Positions 7,957 through 17,156 of a stretch of DNA of 64,000 nt are shown piece by piece. The DNA is from Clostridium sp. OF03-18AA. GTDB taxonomy: Bacteria > Bacillota > Clostridia > Lachnospirales > Lachnospiraceae. Every line of letters begins with the position of its first letter. Within the stretch, counting starts at the first letter, position 1. Location of the stretch: NCBI RefSeq assembly GCF_003478035.1, contig NZ_QUEP01000015.1:7995-71994 (forward strand), given 5' to 3'. The position numbers and the translations under genes were made by a program. The notes beneath the pieces were generated by a model. The model saw nothing but the letters and a program-made list of their open reading frames with translations, ran no database searches and was not told where the DNA came from.

Positions 7957-8324
7957 GGGAAAAACTCCTTTCATTGGTGGGGCAGAAACTTGTCTGCACG
8001 GAAATTTCTGTAAAGAGATCCATGCACAGGTGCCGGATCTTTTGCTGTTCCTATTATAAAAGGCATAGGACGAAAATGCAAATGGAATTCTCAGCCCGGG
8101 AAATTCCATCCCACGAAAAAACAGCGGAATACCGGCAGATAAAAACGTTAAGATCCTGCATGAATCTTAACAAAAAGGCAGATAATCGGAAACTTGGTCT
8201 TGAAGAAAAAGAATGCCGGTGTTATATTTTTGACAAGAAAGATCTGTCCGGCTCGCTGATCCTGCGAATGTGGGAGACAGGAGATGGAAGGACGTATCAA
8301 CGAAAATGTTTGGAGGAAACATTT

Positions 8325-9848
8325 ATGAGAGGTGTAGAGACAAGGATCCAGGAGATCCGTCACCGGATCTTCCGGGAAGTAGCAAGAATGGCGTACCATA
8401 CGGAATGGCCGGTGGACAAACGAATCGAGGAACTTCCTTATAAGATCATTCCGGGAGAAGTTGGAAATTTCAGAAATGATGTGTTTCTTGAGCGGGCGAT
8501 CGTGAGCGAGAGACTGCGGCTTGCGATGGGACTTCCGTACCGCGGGGCAGCGGATCCGGCGCCTGTCTCAACAGGGATCGAGGAGGCGGACAAACCGGAG
8601 ACTTACTACACGCCGCCGCTCATCAACGTGATCAAATTTGCGTGCAATGCATGTCCGGAAAAGCGTGTTTACGTGACAGACGGCTGTCAGGGCTGCCTGG
8701 CACATCCGTGCGTGGAGGTCTGCCCGAAGGATGCCGTGACGCTTGACCGGACGAACGGAAGATCGAAGATCGACCCGGATAAGTGTATCCGGTGCGGACA
8801 GTGTGCCAATGTCTGTGCGTACCATGCGATCATCATCCAGGAACGTCCGTGTGCGGCGGCGTGCGGGATGGATGCGATCCACTCCGACATGAACGGAAAG
8901 GCAGATATCGACTATAATAAGTGCGTGTCCTGCGGACAGTGCCTTGTGAACTGCCCGTTCGGTGCGATCGCAGACAAATCCCAGATCTTCCAGGTCATCC
9001 GCGCAATCCAGACGGGCGAGCGCGTTTATGCGGCTGTGGCACCGGCGTTTGTCGGTCAGTTCGGACAGAAGGTCACACCCGGAAAACTCCGTGCGGCTAT
9101 GAAAGCGCTCGGATTTGCGGATGTCTTTGAGGTTGCCATCGGCGCGGATTTATGTGCAGTCCAGGAGGCGGAGGACTTCGTGAAAGAAGTTCCGGAACAG
9201 CTTCCGTTTATGGCGACCTCCTGCTGTCCTGCATGGTCGGTGATGGCGAAAAAGCTGTTCCCGGACTACTCGAACTGCATCTCGATGGCATTGACACCGA
9301 TGACGCTGACAGCGCGACTCATTAAGAAGAAACATGAGAAAGGGAAAGTTGTCTTTATCGGACCGTGCGCGGCGAAAAAGCTGGAGGCGATGCGGACTTC
9401 CGTGCGCAGCGATGTGGATTTTGTCCTGACCTTCGAGGAGATGGCGGGAATCTTTGATGCGCGCCATGTCGACATCGAAAATATCGAGGAGGATGAAGGC
9501 GGAGTCAATGCTGCATCGAAGGATGGACGAAACTTTGCGGTTGCCGGCGGTGTCGCGAAATCCGTGGTGGATGTGATCGCACAGATGTATCCGGAGAAGG
9601 AGATCAAGGTTGCGAACGCGGAAGGCTTAAAGGAGTGCAAGAAACTTCTTCAGCTCGCCAAAGCCGGAAAGTACAATGGCTATCTTCTGGAAGGAATGGC
9701 ATGCCCGGGCGGCTGCGTTGCAGGTGCCGGAACGATGCAGCCGGTCAAAAAATCTCAGGTTGCGGTAAACCTCTATGCGGGAAAAGCCGGACATGTGACG
9801 AGCGACAAGACCGAGTATGTGAGCGAACTGGATAAACTGGTCGATTAA
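8325..9848 (+). CDS. [FeFe] hydrogenase, monomeric group B
   Basis: A 507-residue iron hydrogenase. N-terminal ferredoxin-type clusters are encoded by CQGCLAHPCVEVCP, CIRCGQCANVC and CVSCGQCLVNCP. The H-cluster motifs are L1 TSCCPAW (298-304), L2 GPCAAKK (346-352) and L3 EGMACPGGCVAGAG (456-469). L1 with Ala instead of Gly, and L2 with Gly-Pro-Cys rather than Met-Pro-Cys, place it in group B, whose physiological role is not settled, rather than the classical fermentative group A. The start at 8325 follows GGAGG; the frame stays open about 375 bases upstream without homology. Maturases HydEFG are not in the window. It would oxidise or evolve H2 using ferredoxin. Confidence 0.93.
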   Translation: MRGVETRIQEIRHRIFREVARMAYHTEWPVDKRIEELPYKIIPGEVGNFRNDVFLERAIVSERLRLAMGLPYRGAADPAPVSTGIEEADKPETYYTPPLINVIKFACNACPEKRVYVTDGCQGCLAHPCVEVCPKDAVTLDRTNGRSKIDPDKCIRCGQCANVCAYHAIIIQERPCAAACGMDAIHSDMNGKADIDYNKCVSCGQCLVNCPFGAIADKSQIFQVIRAIQTGERVYAAVAPAFVGQFGQKVTPGKLRAAMKALGFADVFEVAIGADLCAVQEAEDFVKEVPEQLPFMATSCCPAWSVMAKKLFPDYSNCISMALTPMTLTARLIKKKHEKGKVVFIGPCAAKKLEAMRTSVRSDVDFVLTFEEMAGIFDARHVDIENIEEDEGGVNAASKDGRNFAVAGGVAKSVVDVIAQMYPEKEIKVANAEGLKECKKLLQLAKAGKYNGYLLEGMACPGGCVAGAGTMQPVKKSQVAVNLYAGKAGHVTSDKTEYVSELDKLVD

Positions 9849-9881
9849 AAGTAACGATGATAAAACTTATATGGACTTGCA

Positions 9882-9913
9882 GAATGCGGCTTCCTTGACG
9901 GGGAGCCGCATTC
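9882..9913 (+). other. Intergenic hairpin downstream of the hydrogenase
   Basis: A perfect 10-bp inverted repeat (9882-9891 with 9904-9913) with a 12-base loop, lacking a T-run. It may be a weak terminator or mRNA-end stabiliser. Confidence 0.4.
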
Positions 9914-9965
9914 GTTGTAAAATAGGAATCCGATGCCCTTTTATGATAGGAAGGAGGAAAAAACA

Positions 9966-10874
9966 TTGGAGCAGGAGAGAAAAGAGCTTTTGAACAATGA
10001 AAGTGAAGATAGAGCAAAGAATAAGACAGGTCTTGTTCTCGAAGGCGGCGGCATGCGCGGGATCTATACCGCGGGTGTGCTCGATGTCTTTCTGGATGAG
10101 GGGCTTGAATTTGACGGCGTGATCGGTGTCTCGGCAGGCGCAGTCCATGGATGCAGTTTCCTGTCCGGGCAGCGGGGGAGAAGTATCCGGTATTATAAAA
10201 AATACTGTGCGGACAAACGCTTTATGAGCGCTGAGAACATGATACGGACCGGAAACTTTGTGGACACGGATTTCTGTTACCATGAACTTCCGGAGGTCCT
10301 GGATCCTTATGATTATGAGGCGTTCGACCGCAATAAGGAGAAAACGGATTTCTATGTGGTCTGCAGCGATGTGGAGAAGGGAACACCTGTCTACGCGAAG
10401 CTTCATGACATGAAGAAGGATATCGATTATATCCGCGCGTCAGCGTCGCTCCCGTATGTCTCAAAGTTTGTGGAGCTGGGCGGCAGAAAGCTTCTCGACG
10501 GCGGCTGTACCGACAGCGTTCCGGTCGAGGCATTCATGAAACTCGGTTTTACAAAGGATGTTGTCGTTCTGACCCGTGATCTGGAGTACCGGAAAAAGCC
10601 GGAGAATGCCTGGATGGCAGATCTTGTGTACCGGAAGTACCCGAAATTTGCCGAGGTGTTAAAGAACCGCTCGGTGGAGTACAACCGCAGCATCCGCAGG
10701 ATCGAGAAGCTGGAAAAAGAAGGAAAGATCTTTGTGATCCGGCCGAGTGTACCGCTCACGATCAGCAGGACTTCGAGAAGTGCAGAGGAGATCGAAAAGA
10801 CGTATCAGGTCGGAGTTCTCGACGCAAAGAAACAGATGGCTGCGTTGAAAGAATGGCTCGATATTCGCGGATAA
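9966..10874 (+). CDS. Patatin-like phospholipase family protein
   Basis: A 302-residue serine acyl hydrolase. The oxyanion motif GGGMRG, the nucleophile elbow GVSAG and the catalytic Asp in LLDGGCTDSVP match the bacterial patatin family (RssA/YjjU-like), which uses a Ser-Asp dyad. I chose the TTG at 9966 because a near-perfect AAGGAGG lies eight bases upstream. The ATG at 9933 adds eleven residues but has only a weak site. No signal peptide, so cytosolic. It stands alone between the hydrogenase and trmO, and its natural lipid substrate is unknown. Confidence 0.85.
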   Translation: MEQERKELLNNESEDRAKNKTGLVLEGGGMRGIYTAGVLDVFLDEGLEFDGVIGVSAGAVHGCSFLSGQRGRSIRYYKKYCADKRFMSAENMIRTGNFVDTDFCYHELPEVLDPYDYEAFDRNKEKTDFYVVCSDVEKGTPVYAKLHDMKKDIDYIRASASLPYVSKFVELGGRKLLDGGCTDSVPVEAFMKLGFTKDVVVLTRDLEYRKKPENAWMADLVYRKYPKFAEVLKNRSVEYNRSIRRIEKLEKEGKIFVIRPSVPLTISRTSRSAEEIEKTYQVGVLDAKKQMAALKEWLDIRG

Positions 10875-10954
10875 GAATGACCTCAGAGTGTGACCGGTGA
10901 AAAACAAGACCGGGAACAGGAAACAGTCAGTGAAAAGAAGGAAGGAGAGCGCCT

Positions 10955-11686
10955 ATGTCAGTGAAAGAATCGGGATCGGGAAATACGGATCACAGGATCC
11001 GCCCGGTTGCCAGAATCCACACGGATTTTCCGACAAAGTTCGGGATTCCCAGGCAGAGCGGCCTCACAGGAGATCTGGAGTCCCGGATCGTATTTGAACC
11101 GGAGTTTTCCAATCCGGACGCGGTCCGCGGGATCGAAGAATTCTCCCATCTCTGGCTGATCTGGGAGTTCTCCGAAAATGTGAGGGATCCGAAGAAGTGG
11201 TCTCCGACCGTCCGCCCGCCGCGGCTCGGCGGAAACACGAGAGTCGGCGTGTTTGCGACGAGATCTTCGTTTCGCCCGAATTCCCTGGGGCTCTCCGTGG
11301 TCCGCTTAAAGGCGGTGGAAACCGGGGAGAACGGAATGCCGGTCCTTGTGGTGACAGGGGCGGATATGATGGATGGGACGCCGGTCTTTGATATCAAGCC
11401 GTATATTCCCTTCGCGGACAGCCATCCGGAGGCGAAGGGCGGGTTTACGGACCAGACGAAGGAATACGGGCTCAATGTCCGGATCCCGGAGGAGTTCTTA
11501 ACACTCCTTCCGGAGGAGAAACGCGCCCCGCTCCGCACCGTCCTTTCCCAGGATCCGCGTCCGTCCTACCAGGAAGATCCGGCACGGGTCTACGGGATGG
11601 AATTTGCCGGGTATGAGGTAAAATTCACGGTTTCGGGAGAGACGCTCTATGTGAAGCAGGTGGAGAAAATTCACTCTTCGCAGTAA
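10955..11686 (+). CDS. trmO: tRNA (N6-threonylcarbamoyladenosine-37) methyltransferase
   Basis: A 243-residue TrmO (TsaA/YaeB) protein that methylates t6A37 to m6t6A in ANN-decoding tRNAs using SAM. Conserved family segments are visible: FPTKFGIPRQSGL, FSHLWLIWEFSEN, RPPRLGGNTRVGVFATRSSFRPN and a C-terminal DPRPSYQEDP motif. The length is normal for the family. The ATG follows GGAAGGAGAG. It lies in the same direction as the patatin-like gene with an 80-base gap and no terminator between them. Confidence 0.93.
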   Translation: MSVKESGSGNTDHRIRPVARIHTDFPTKFGIPRQSGLTGDLESRIVFEPEFSNPDAVRGIEEFSHLWLIWEFSENVRDPKKWSPTVRPPRLGGNTRVGVFATRSSFRPNSLGLSVVRLKAVETGENGMPVLVVTGADMMDGTPVFDIKPYIPFADSHPEAKGGFTDQTKEYGLNVRIPEEFLTLLPEEKRAPLRTVLSQDPRPSYQEDPARVYGMEFAGYEVKFTVSGETLYVKQVEKIHSSQ

Positions 11687-11767
11687 AAAAATCCGGACTG
11701 CCGTATTTGTGCAGTTGGACAAAAACCAAAAACAAGGAAGTTAGAAAACACCAGGAGTTAAAAGAAG

Positions 11768-11791
11768 ATGGAAAACGTATTTTTAAAGTAG
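11768..11791 (+). other. Seven-codon leader ORF ended by an in-frame amber codon
   Basis: ATG at 11768 follows AGGAG at good distance and reads MENVFLK then TAG, in the same frame as the symporter that begins at 11798. The best ribosome site of the region thus serves this tiny ORF. Either it is a leader coupled to the symporter, or a nonsense mutation of the true start region, or a sequencing error. Confidence 0.5.
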
Positions 11792-11797
11792 TTTCTG

Positions 11798-13225
11798 ATG
11801 ATCAGCGACGTTCGGACGATCGCGTTCCTCGCTGTTCTCGCGGCTCTGTTTTATCTGATCCATGTGCTGTACCATAAAAAACACATGGATTTTGCTGCCG
11901 TAGTCATGGTTGGTACCGGACTTGGACTTGTCCTCGGCCTGGCGATCCAGTTTGTGGCCGGATTCCCGGATAAATCGATGGAAGTTGCTTTCGTCGCAGA
12001 GACGACAACCTGGTTTGCAATGTTCGGAAGCGGCTACATCAATCTGATCAAGATGATCGTTGTCCCGCTCGTCATGATCTCCATCATGCAGGTGATCATC
12101 AACATGCAGCAGGGCAGCAGCATGGCGAAGCTCGTAAAAAAGACACTTTTAGTCACGATGGGGATGGTTGCGATCGCATCTGTGACCGGTATCGTGATCG
12201 GAACGCTGTTCGGCGTCGGAAAAGGCGCAGCGATCGTGGAAGATGGAACCGCGACTGCTAAGGATATTACCCCGGTCGCTACGACCATCAAAAACCTGAT
12301 CCCGGGAAACATCGTGCAGGCGATGGTCGACAGCAACATCATCGGCCTCGTTATCTTCTCCGGATTCCTGGGTCTTGCGATCTGGTGGATCAACTATGAG
12401 AGCAAGGAAGAGGCGAAGCCGTTATACGATCTGATCAACGCGGCTCACAAGGCGATGATCAATATGGCGCTCCTGATCCTCGACTACATGCCGTGGGCTG
12501 TGATGGCGCTCCTCGCGAACACGATCGCGCAGAGAGGTCTCTCCTCCATCCTGGAAGTCGGAAAATTCATCATCGCGCTTTATGTGGCGGCTGTCGTTCA
12601 GTTTATCATTCAGATCCTCTTCCTTGTGATCAACGGTCTGAATCCGGTCGTATACATAAAGAAATCGTTTGCGACCATGCTGATGGCATTCACCTCCCGC
12701 TCCAGCGTCGGATGTCTTCCGATGACGATCGAGACACTGACAAAGAAGCTTGGTGTTGACCAGGGTACCGCAAGCTTTGTAGCCGGATTCGGTACAACCG
12801 CAGGAATGCAGGGCTGCGCGGGTATCTTCCCGTCACTCCTGATCATCTATGTCTGCAACGTGACAGGAACTCCGATCGATATCACGATGATTGTGATGAC
12901 GATTTTTGTCGTTACGATCGGTTCTCTTGGAATCGCCGGTATCCCGGGAACAGCCACGATGGCAGCTTCCGTCGGACTTTCCGGCGTCGGCATGGGCGCC
13001 CAGTTCGGTATGGTAAGCCCGATCTTAGCGATCGACCCGATCATCGATATGGCAAGAACCATGATCAACGTCACAGGTTCCCTGACGAATGCCCTTGTGG
13101 TGGATAAGCTGATGGGAAATCTGAATATGGATGCGTATAACGACATGAGCGAAAGGATTGTGGGAGCACGAAGTGCGGAACAATCCGGTATCAATGCTAA
13201 AACTAAAAAAGAAAACGCAGAGTAA
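11798..13225 (+). CDS. tcyP: L-cystine/dicarboxylate-type cation symporter (DAACS, TcyP-like)
   Basis: A 475-residue sodium/proton symporter of the DAACS family with about eight transmembrane helices plus re-entrant loops. The Ser-rich hairpin is SRSSVGCLP, and the cation/substrate region reads FGTTAGMQGCAG, then GIAGIPGTATMAAS. The N-terminus lines up with TcyP (first helix, then a long link before the substrate core), favouring cystine as substrate. The ATG at 11798 has no good ribosome site, whereas an upstream in-frame ATG at 11768 has one but is cut off by TAG after seven codons. Translation may depend on re-initiation after that short ORF. A terminator follows. Confidence 0.85.
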   Translation: MISDVRTIAFLAVLAALFYLIHVLYHKKHMDFAAVVMVGTGLGLVLGLAIQFVAGFPDKSMEVAFVAETTTWFAMFGSGYINLIKMIVVPLVMISIMQVIINMQQGSSMAKLVKKTLLVTMGMVAIASVTGIVIGTLFGVGKGAAIVEDGTATAKDITPVATTIKNLIPGNIVQAMVDSNIIGLVIFSGFLGLAIWWINYESKEEAKPLYDLINAAHKAMINMALLILDYMPWAVMALLANTIAQRGLSSILEVGKFIIALYVAAVVQFIIQILFLVINGLNPVVYIKKSFATMLMAFTSRSSVGCLPMTIETLTKKLGVDQGTASFVAGFGTTAGMQGCAGIFPSLLIIYVCNVTGTPIDITMIVMTIFVVTIGSLGIAGIPGTATMAASVGLSGVGMGAQFGMVSPILAIDPIIDMARTMINVTGSLTNALVVDKLMGNLNMDAYNDMSERIVGARSAEQSGINAKTKKENAE

Positions 13226-13230
13226 TCATA

Positions 13231-13275
13231 GATCCCCGCATGTGCCTGGCAGACAGGTATGTGCGGGGATTTTTC
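13231..13275 (+). terminator. Terminator after the cystine-type symporter
   Basis: A long stem, ATCCCCGCA (13232-13240) pairing with TGCGGGGAT ending at 13270 and continuing inward with few mismatches, followed by TTTTT. Confidence 0.85.
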
Positions 13276-13392
13276 TGCCTCCATTTACCTGCAAGAAACT
13301 GCGGTTGCCCGGTTCCTGATCACGTAAGATCAGTCATCATACTGCGCATCATGTTAAAAATATATCTATTTCCGCTAAAATCCCGAAAAAAC

Positions 13393-13420
13393 TGGACAGC
13401 TCCTTATTTTTCTGTATAAT
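13393..13420 (+). promoter_or_regulatory. Sigma-A promoter of the SulP gene
   Basis: TGGACA (13393-13398), 16-base spacer, TATAAT (13415-13420). The rest of the 13276-13550 gap holds an AT-rich leader of about 120 bases ending in AAGGAGAG; I see no known riboswitch in it. Confidence 0.75.
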
Positions 13421-13550
13421 AGGTAATTGTCGGTTTTTTTACGGCTGGCGGTTATTTTTTGTTTTAAAAGAAATTTCAGGTAAATTCTTTAGAAAACAAA
13501 AAAGATCCTACTATATTTAGAACACGAAAAGAAAAAAGGAGAGTTTGAGT

Positions 13551-15293
13551 ATGGAAAAAATACGTCCAATGTTGTTCACAACATTGAAGAAGTATTCCGG
13601 TGCCCAGCTGATGTCTGACGTCGTAGCGGGTATCATCGTAGCCATCATCGCCCTTCCGTTATCTATCGCGCTGGCACTGGCATCCGGCGTGGGTCCGGAG
13701 CAGGGTATCTACACGGCGATCGCAGCAGGATTTGTGATCTCATTCTTAGGCGGCAGCCAGGTACAGATCGCGGGCCCGACAGCGGCGTTCGCGACGATCG
13801 TAGCCGGCATCGTTGCGAGAAGCGGCGTGGAAGGTCTGGCAGTCGCTACGATCCTGGCAGGTATCATCCTTGTTATCATGGGATTCTGCCAGCTTGGTTC
13901 CCTGATCAAGTTTATCCCGTTCACGATCACGACCGGATTTACCTCCGGTATCGCGGTGACCATCGTGATCGGACAGTTAAAGGATTTCTTTGGAGTGACC
14001 TACCCGGCCGGCATGGAGACGATCGAGACGATGCAGAAGTTAAAAGCGTTTGCAGCCGGTTTCGGTACGATGAATATCCATGCGGTGATCGTTGGTCTTG
14101 TCTGCCTTGCGATCCTCATCGTGATGCCGATGATCACAGAGAAGATCCCGGGATCCTTAGTGGCAGTCATCGCAGGTATCGTGATGGTAAAATTCCTTCC
14201 GTTACAGGTCAACACGATCGGAGATCTCTACAGTGTCAGCAATGCACTTCCGGCCTTCCATATGCCGGCATTCAGCTATGACGTGATCCAGGGCTCTTTA
14301 TCCGACGCATTCACGATCGCAATCCTGGCAGCCATCGAGTCCCTGCTTTCCTGCGTCGTTGCAGACGGCATGATCGGCGGAAAGCACCGCTCCAACACAG
14401 AGCTTGTTGCCCAGGGTGCAGGTAATATCGTTTCCGCCCTGTTCGGCGGTATCCCGGCAACCGGTGCGATCGCACGTACAGCAGCAAACATCAAAAACGG
14501 CGGACGTACTCCGGTGGCAGGTATGGTCCATGCGGGCGTCCTTCTTCTGATTCTCGTGATCCTGATGCCGTATGCAAGCTGGATCCCGATGCCGACGATC
14601 GCGGCGATCCTGTTCATGGTAGCCTACAACATGTGCCAGTGGAGAACCTTCGCAAGACTCGCAAAGACGGCTCCGAAGAGCGATATCGCAGTTCTTGTTC
14701 TTACCTTCTTCTTAACCGTTGTCTTTGACCTTGTCGTAGCGATCGAGGTGGGCATGGTCCTTTCCTGCCTGCTGTTCATGAAGCGCATGAGCGATGAGAT
14801 GGGAGTCAGAAGCTGGCTCCATGTGGAGGAACTTGAGGAGCAGAAGCGCGACGAAGAGGAAGCTGCCAAAGGCGCGAAAAAGGCAAATGCGATTCCTTCT
14901 GTAGAGGAAGCGCAGCTGAAGGCGGCGGCAGAGGAGATCAACCCGGCAGATTTACGCCAGATCCCGATGGAGCTTGCAGTCTATGAGCTCACAGGACCGT
15001 TATTCTTCGGCGCGGCTGACCGCATCAATCAGATCACAGTGGGGGAAGGCACAAGATGCCTGATCCTTCGTATGCGTGCAGTACCGGCGGCGGACAGCAC
15101 GGCCATGAACTCCATGACAGCCCTCTATGAGCGCTGCAAAAAGAACGGCGTGACTCTGATCCTGTCCCATGTCAACGAGCAGCCGATGCGCGCGATGGAG
15201 AAAGCCGGATTCGTGGATCTGGTGGGCAGAGAGAACTTCTGCAGGAATATTGAGGAAGCCCTTGACCATGCGGACAAGATGCTTGAGAAGTAA
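13551..15293 (+). CDS. SulP-family anion transporter with C-terminal STAS domain
   Basis: A 580-residue SLC26/SulP protein. The hydrophobic core (residues about 20-410) has the family patterns GIIVAIIALPLSIALALASG, AGPTAAFA and the later GGIPATGAIARTAANI. After a charged Glu/Lys/Ala-rich linker (about 415-455) comes a STAS domain (460-580) with the VPAADSTAMNS segment at the usual phospho-acceptor loop. Substrates in this family include sulfate, bicarbonate and dicarboxylates; none is indicated here. ATG 13551 is preferred, eight bases after AAGGAGAG; a TTG at 13545 is too close. It is monocistronic, with its own promoter and terminator. A small membrane peptide and KdpDE-like sensor genes follow. 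Confidence 0.92.
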   Translation: MEKIRPMLFTTLKKYSGAQLMSDVVAGIIVAIIALPLSIALALASGVGPEQGIYTAIAAGFVISFLGGSQVQIAGPTAAFATIVAGIVARSGVEGLAVATILAGIILVIMGFCQLGSLIKFIPFTITTGFTSGIAVTIVIGQLKDFFGVTYPAGMETIETMQKLKAFAAGFGTMNIHAVIVGLVCLAILIVMPMITEKIPGSLVAVIAGIVMVKFLPLQVNTIGDLYSVSNALPAFHMPAFSYDVIQGSLSDAFTIAILAAIESLLSCVVADGMIGGKHRSNTELVAQGAGNIVSALFGGIPATGAIARTAANIKNGGRTPVAGMVHAGVLLLILVILMPYASWIPMPTIAAILFMVAYNMCQWRTFARLAKTAPKSDIAVLVLTFFLTVVFDLVVAIEVGMVLSCLLFMKRMSDEMGVRSWLHVEELEEQKRDEEEAAKGAKKANAIPSVEEAQLKAAAEEINPADLRQIPMELAVYELTGPLFFGAADRINQITVGEGTRCLILRMRAVPAADSTAMNSMTALYERCKKNGVTLILSHVNEQPMRAMEKAGFVDLVGRENFCRNIEEALDHADKMLEK

Positions 15294-15329
15294 ATAAGGC
15301 GCGGAGGAAGATTTTTCTGCGCAAAGCTG

Positions 15330-15370
15330 AAAAGAGCTGTGTGACTATATTTGGGTCAGCAGCTCTTTTG
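15330..15370 (+). terminator. Terminator after the SulP gene
   Basis: A 10-bp stem (15330-15339 with 15360-15369), 20-base loop, then T-rich. The following 360 bases (15371-15731) contain AT-rich sequence and a purine-rich stretch but no gene or riboswitch I can recognise. Confidence 0.75.
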
Positions 15371-15731
15371 GGCATATGTAGGGAAGCCCAGACTGCAAAA
15401 ATTAAATTATATTTTTGAAAAAGTCTGTTAAGATGACGCAAAACGTGAAAAAATACATACAAAAGTTACAAAAATCCTGACGAAATATATTGTACATGTT
15501 ATTTGCAAAATTCGTGTTAAGGAGAAAAAATAAGCGATTAAGCGGCGGCTAAAAAGCAGGTAAAAAGGTAGCGGGGATAAAAATTCTGTGATATATATGG
15601 TTCGACTTAAAAACAGGAGAGAAATTTCATCCTGTCAGATTAAAACATCCCGAAAAAGAAATTTGGCAAAGATTCTTTGCAGGAAACAAAAGCGGGGTGG
15701 ATATAAAAGAAGAGTTTGGGAGGTCTATATC

Positions 15732-15878
15732 ATGGCTAATTTATTTTCGATCCTTTTCATCATCCTTGTTGCAATTGTAGGCGGTATTCCGACCATCGTG
15801 ATCACGGGTTATATTCCGGTCATGATCGCTCAGAAGATTTATAGAAAAGTGAAGTACGGATATTCTTTATATCGTTAA
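15732..15878 (+). CDS. Small hydrophobic membrane peptide (48 aa), unknown
   Basis: ATG at 15732 is preceded by GGGAGG at proper spacing. The product has one long hydrophobic stretch (residues 3-33, FSILFIILVAIVGGIPTIVI and on) and a basic tail with KIYRKVKYGY, so it is a single- or hairpin-spanning peptide with the positive end probably inside. The open frame extends upstream to 15588 but that part is basic and low-complexity with no ribosome site. It lies between the SulP transporter and a KdpD-like kinase, which recalls the way KdpF accompanies Kdp proteins, but it is longer than KdpF and there is no kdpABC here. I cannot name it. Confidence 0.6.
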   Translation: MANLFSILFIILVAIVGGIPTIVITGYIPVMIAQKIYRKVKYGYSLYR

Positions 15879-15975
15879 AATAAAGGGATGGTTGACTGGC
15901 TGTTTGAAAAACCGGCAGTGAAATCTGAACAAATATCATTAAGACGGGTGACTTTTCGGAAAATTATCTGCAATC

Positions 15976-16008
15976 TTAACACGATTTTAGCAGAAATTAT
16001 GTTATAAT
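15976..16008 (+). promoter_or_regulatory. Extended -10 promoter before the KdpD-like kinase
   Basis: TGTTATAAT with the TG at 16000-16001 and TATAAT at 16003-16008; no good -35 at standard spacing, although TTAACA occurs at 15976. Extended -10 promoters can work without a -35. Confidence 0.6.
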
Positions 16009-16085
16009 GAATCCAAAAGAAGAACAAGTGATAAGAATGGCAGCAGTTGTTCTTCATGGATCATAAAAAAACCGGAGGTTCCCCT

Positions 16086-17156
16086 ATGAGCACAAAAGTC
16101 AGATCAGTGTTAAAGAACAGCGGGATCGCGTTCGGGATCCTGGGAATCGCGACGGCATTTTGTTTTCTTGTCCAGCGGATCTCAGAATCAGACACGCATG
16201 TCCCGCTGTTGTTCGTTTTGGCGGTGTTGTTTGTGTCCCGCTTTACGGATGGATATGTTTATGGAATCGTCGCATCGATCATCGCTGTTTTCGGTGTGAA
16301 CTATGTTTTTACATTCCCATATTTCAAACTGAACTTTGCGATCACGGGATACCCGCTGACCTTCGTCGCCATGTTGGCCGTAGCCTGCAGCGTCAGCGCC
16401 CTGACGACCCAGATCAAAAAGCAGGAGCAGATGCGGCTGGAGGTCGAGAGGGAGAAGATGCGGGCGAATCTTCTGCGGGCGGTGTCCCACGATATCCGCA
16501 CTCCGCTGACTTCCATTGTGGGATCCGCATCAGGAATCATCGACAACTATGATGCACTCTCAAAAGAAAATATTCTGGAACTTCTGGAAGATATGAAGTC
16601 TGAAGGACAGTGGCTGGTCCGCATGGTGGAAAATCTGCTCTCGATCACGAGGATCGGGGATGGAACCGCAAGGATCCATAAGGAAGAGGAGCTGGTGGAG
16701 GAAGTCATCAGCGGTGCTGTCACGAAATTCCGGAAACGGTTCCCGGATATCGAGGTGATCTCAAAGATCCCGGACGATGTCCTTCTTGTCCCAATGGATG
16801 CGATCCTGATCGAGCAGGTGATCGTAAATCTCCTGGAAAACTGCGTGCTCCACGCGGACGGTATGACAAAGATCTGGTTGATCGTGACGGAGGACGGGGA
16901 CCAGGTGAAATTCTCCGTTGAGGATGACGGTGCCGGAATCGAGGAGTCCGTTCTTCCGAGAATGTTCGACGGAAGTTTCCAGTCGGAGGACGGAAAAGAG
17001 AGCGATTCCAAGCGAAATATGGGAATCGGACTTTCGGTCTGCATGACCATCGTAAGAGCCCACGACGGAATCATGAAAGCAGAAAACAGAAAAGAAGGCG
17101 GTGCCAGAGTGATGTTCTGGCTGCCGAAAGGAGTGGACACGGAATATGGAGATTAA
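16086..17156 (+). CDS. KdpD-like sensor histidine kinase (DUF4118), short form
   Basis: A 356-residue kinase. Residues 10-105 form the four-helix DUF4118 membrane domain typical of KdpD's central region; a HisKA domain follows with H135 in SHDIRTPLTS, then HATPase with the N-box NLLENCVLHA, DDGAGI and GIGLSVC. The large N-terminal KdpD and USP sensor domains of full KdpD are absent, so it is a truncated-type sensor, a form that exists as a family of its own. ATG 16086 follows GGAGG. The 3' end overlaps the response regulator start by 11 bases. No kdpFABC genes occur in the window, so the target operon is not evident; the SulP gene and 48-residue peptide just upstream are candidates. Confidence 0.9.
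   Translation: MSTKVRSVLKNSGIAFGILGIATAFCFLVQRISESDTHVPLLFVLAVLFVSRFTDGYVYGIVASIIAVFGVNYVFTFPYFKLNFAITGYPLTFVAMLAVACSVSALTTQIKKQEQMRLEVEREKMRANLLRAVSHDIRTPLTSIVGSASGIIDNYDALSKENILELLEDMKSEGQWLVRMVENLLSITRIGDGTARIHKEEELVEEVISGAVTKFRKRFPDIEVISKIPDDVLLVPMDAILIEQVIVNLLENCVLHADGMTKIWLIVTEDGDQVKFSVEDDGAGIEESVLPRMFDGSFQSEDGKESDSKRNMGIGLSVCMTIVRAHDGIMKAENRKEGGARVMFWLPKGVDTEYGD

Noticed and set aside
7393..8013. 206-residue plus-strand open frame over the flavin reductase
   Set aside because: It is antisense to a well-supported FMN-binding gene, has no ribosome site and no sensible protein motifs.
7950..8324. N-terminal extension of the hydrogenase to 7950
   Set aside because: The frame is open but shows no hydrogenase-like residues and overlaps the divergent gene start; GGAGG and ATG at 8325 fit better.
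9882..9913. Firm terminator after the hydrogenase
   Set aside because: The stem is perfect but no T-run follows, so it is kept only as a hairpin.
15371..15731. Possible cyclic-di-AMP (ydaO) riboswitch before the small peptide and KdpD-like genes
   Set aside because: Potassium-related context made it attractive, but none of the conserved ydaO core segments is present.
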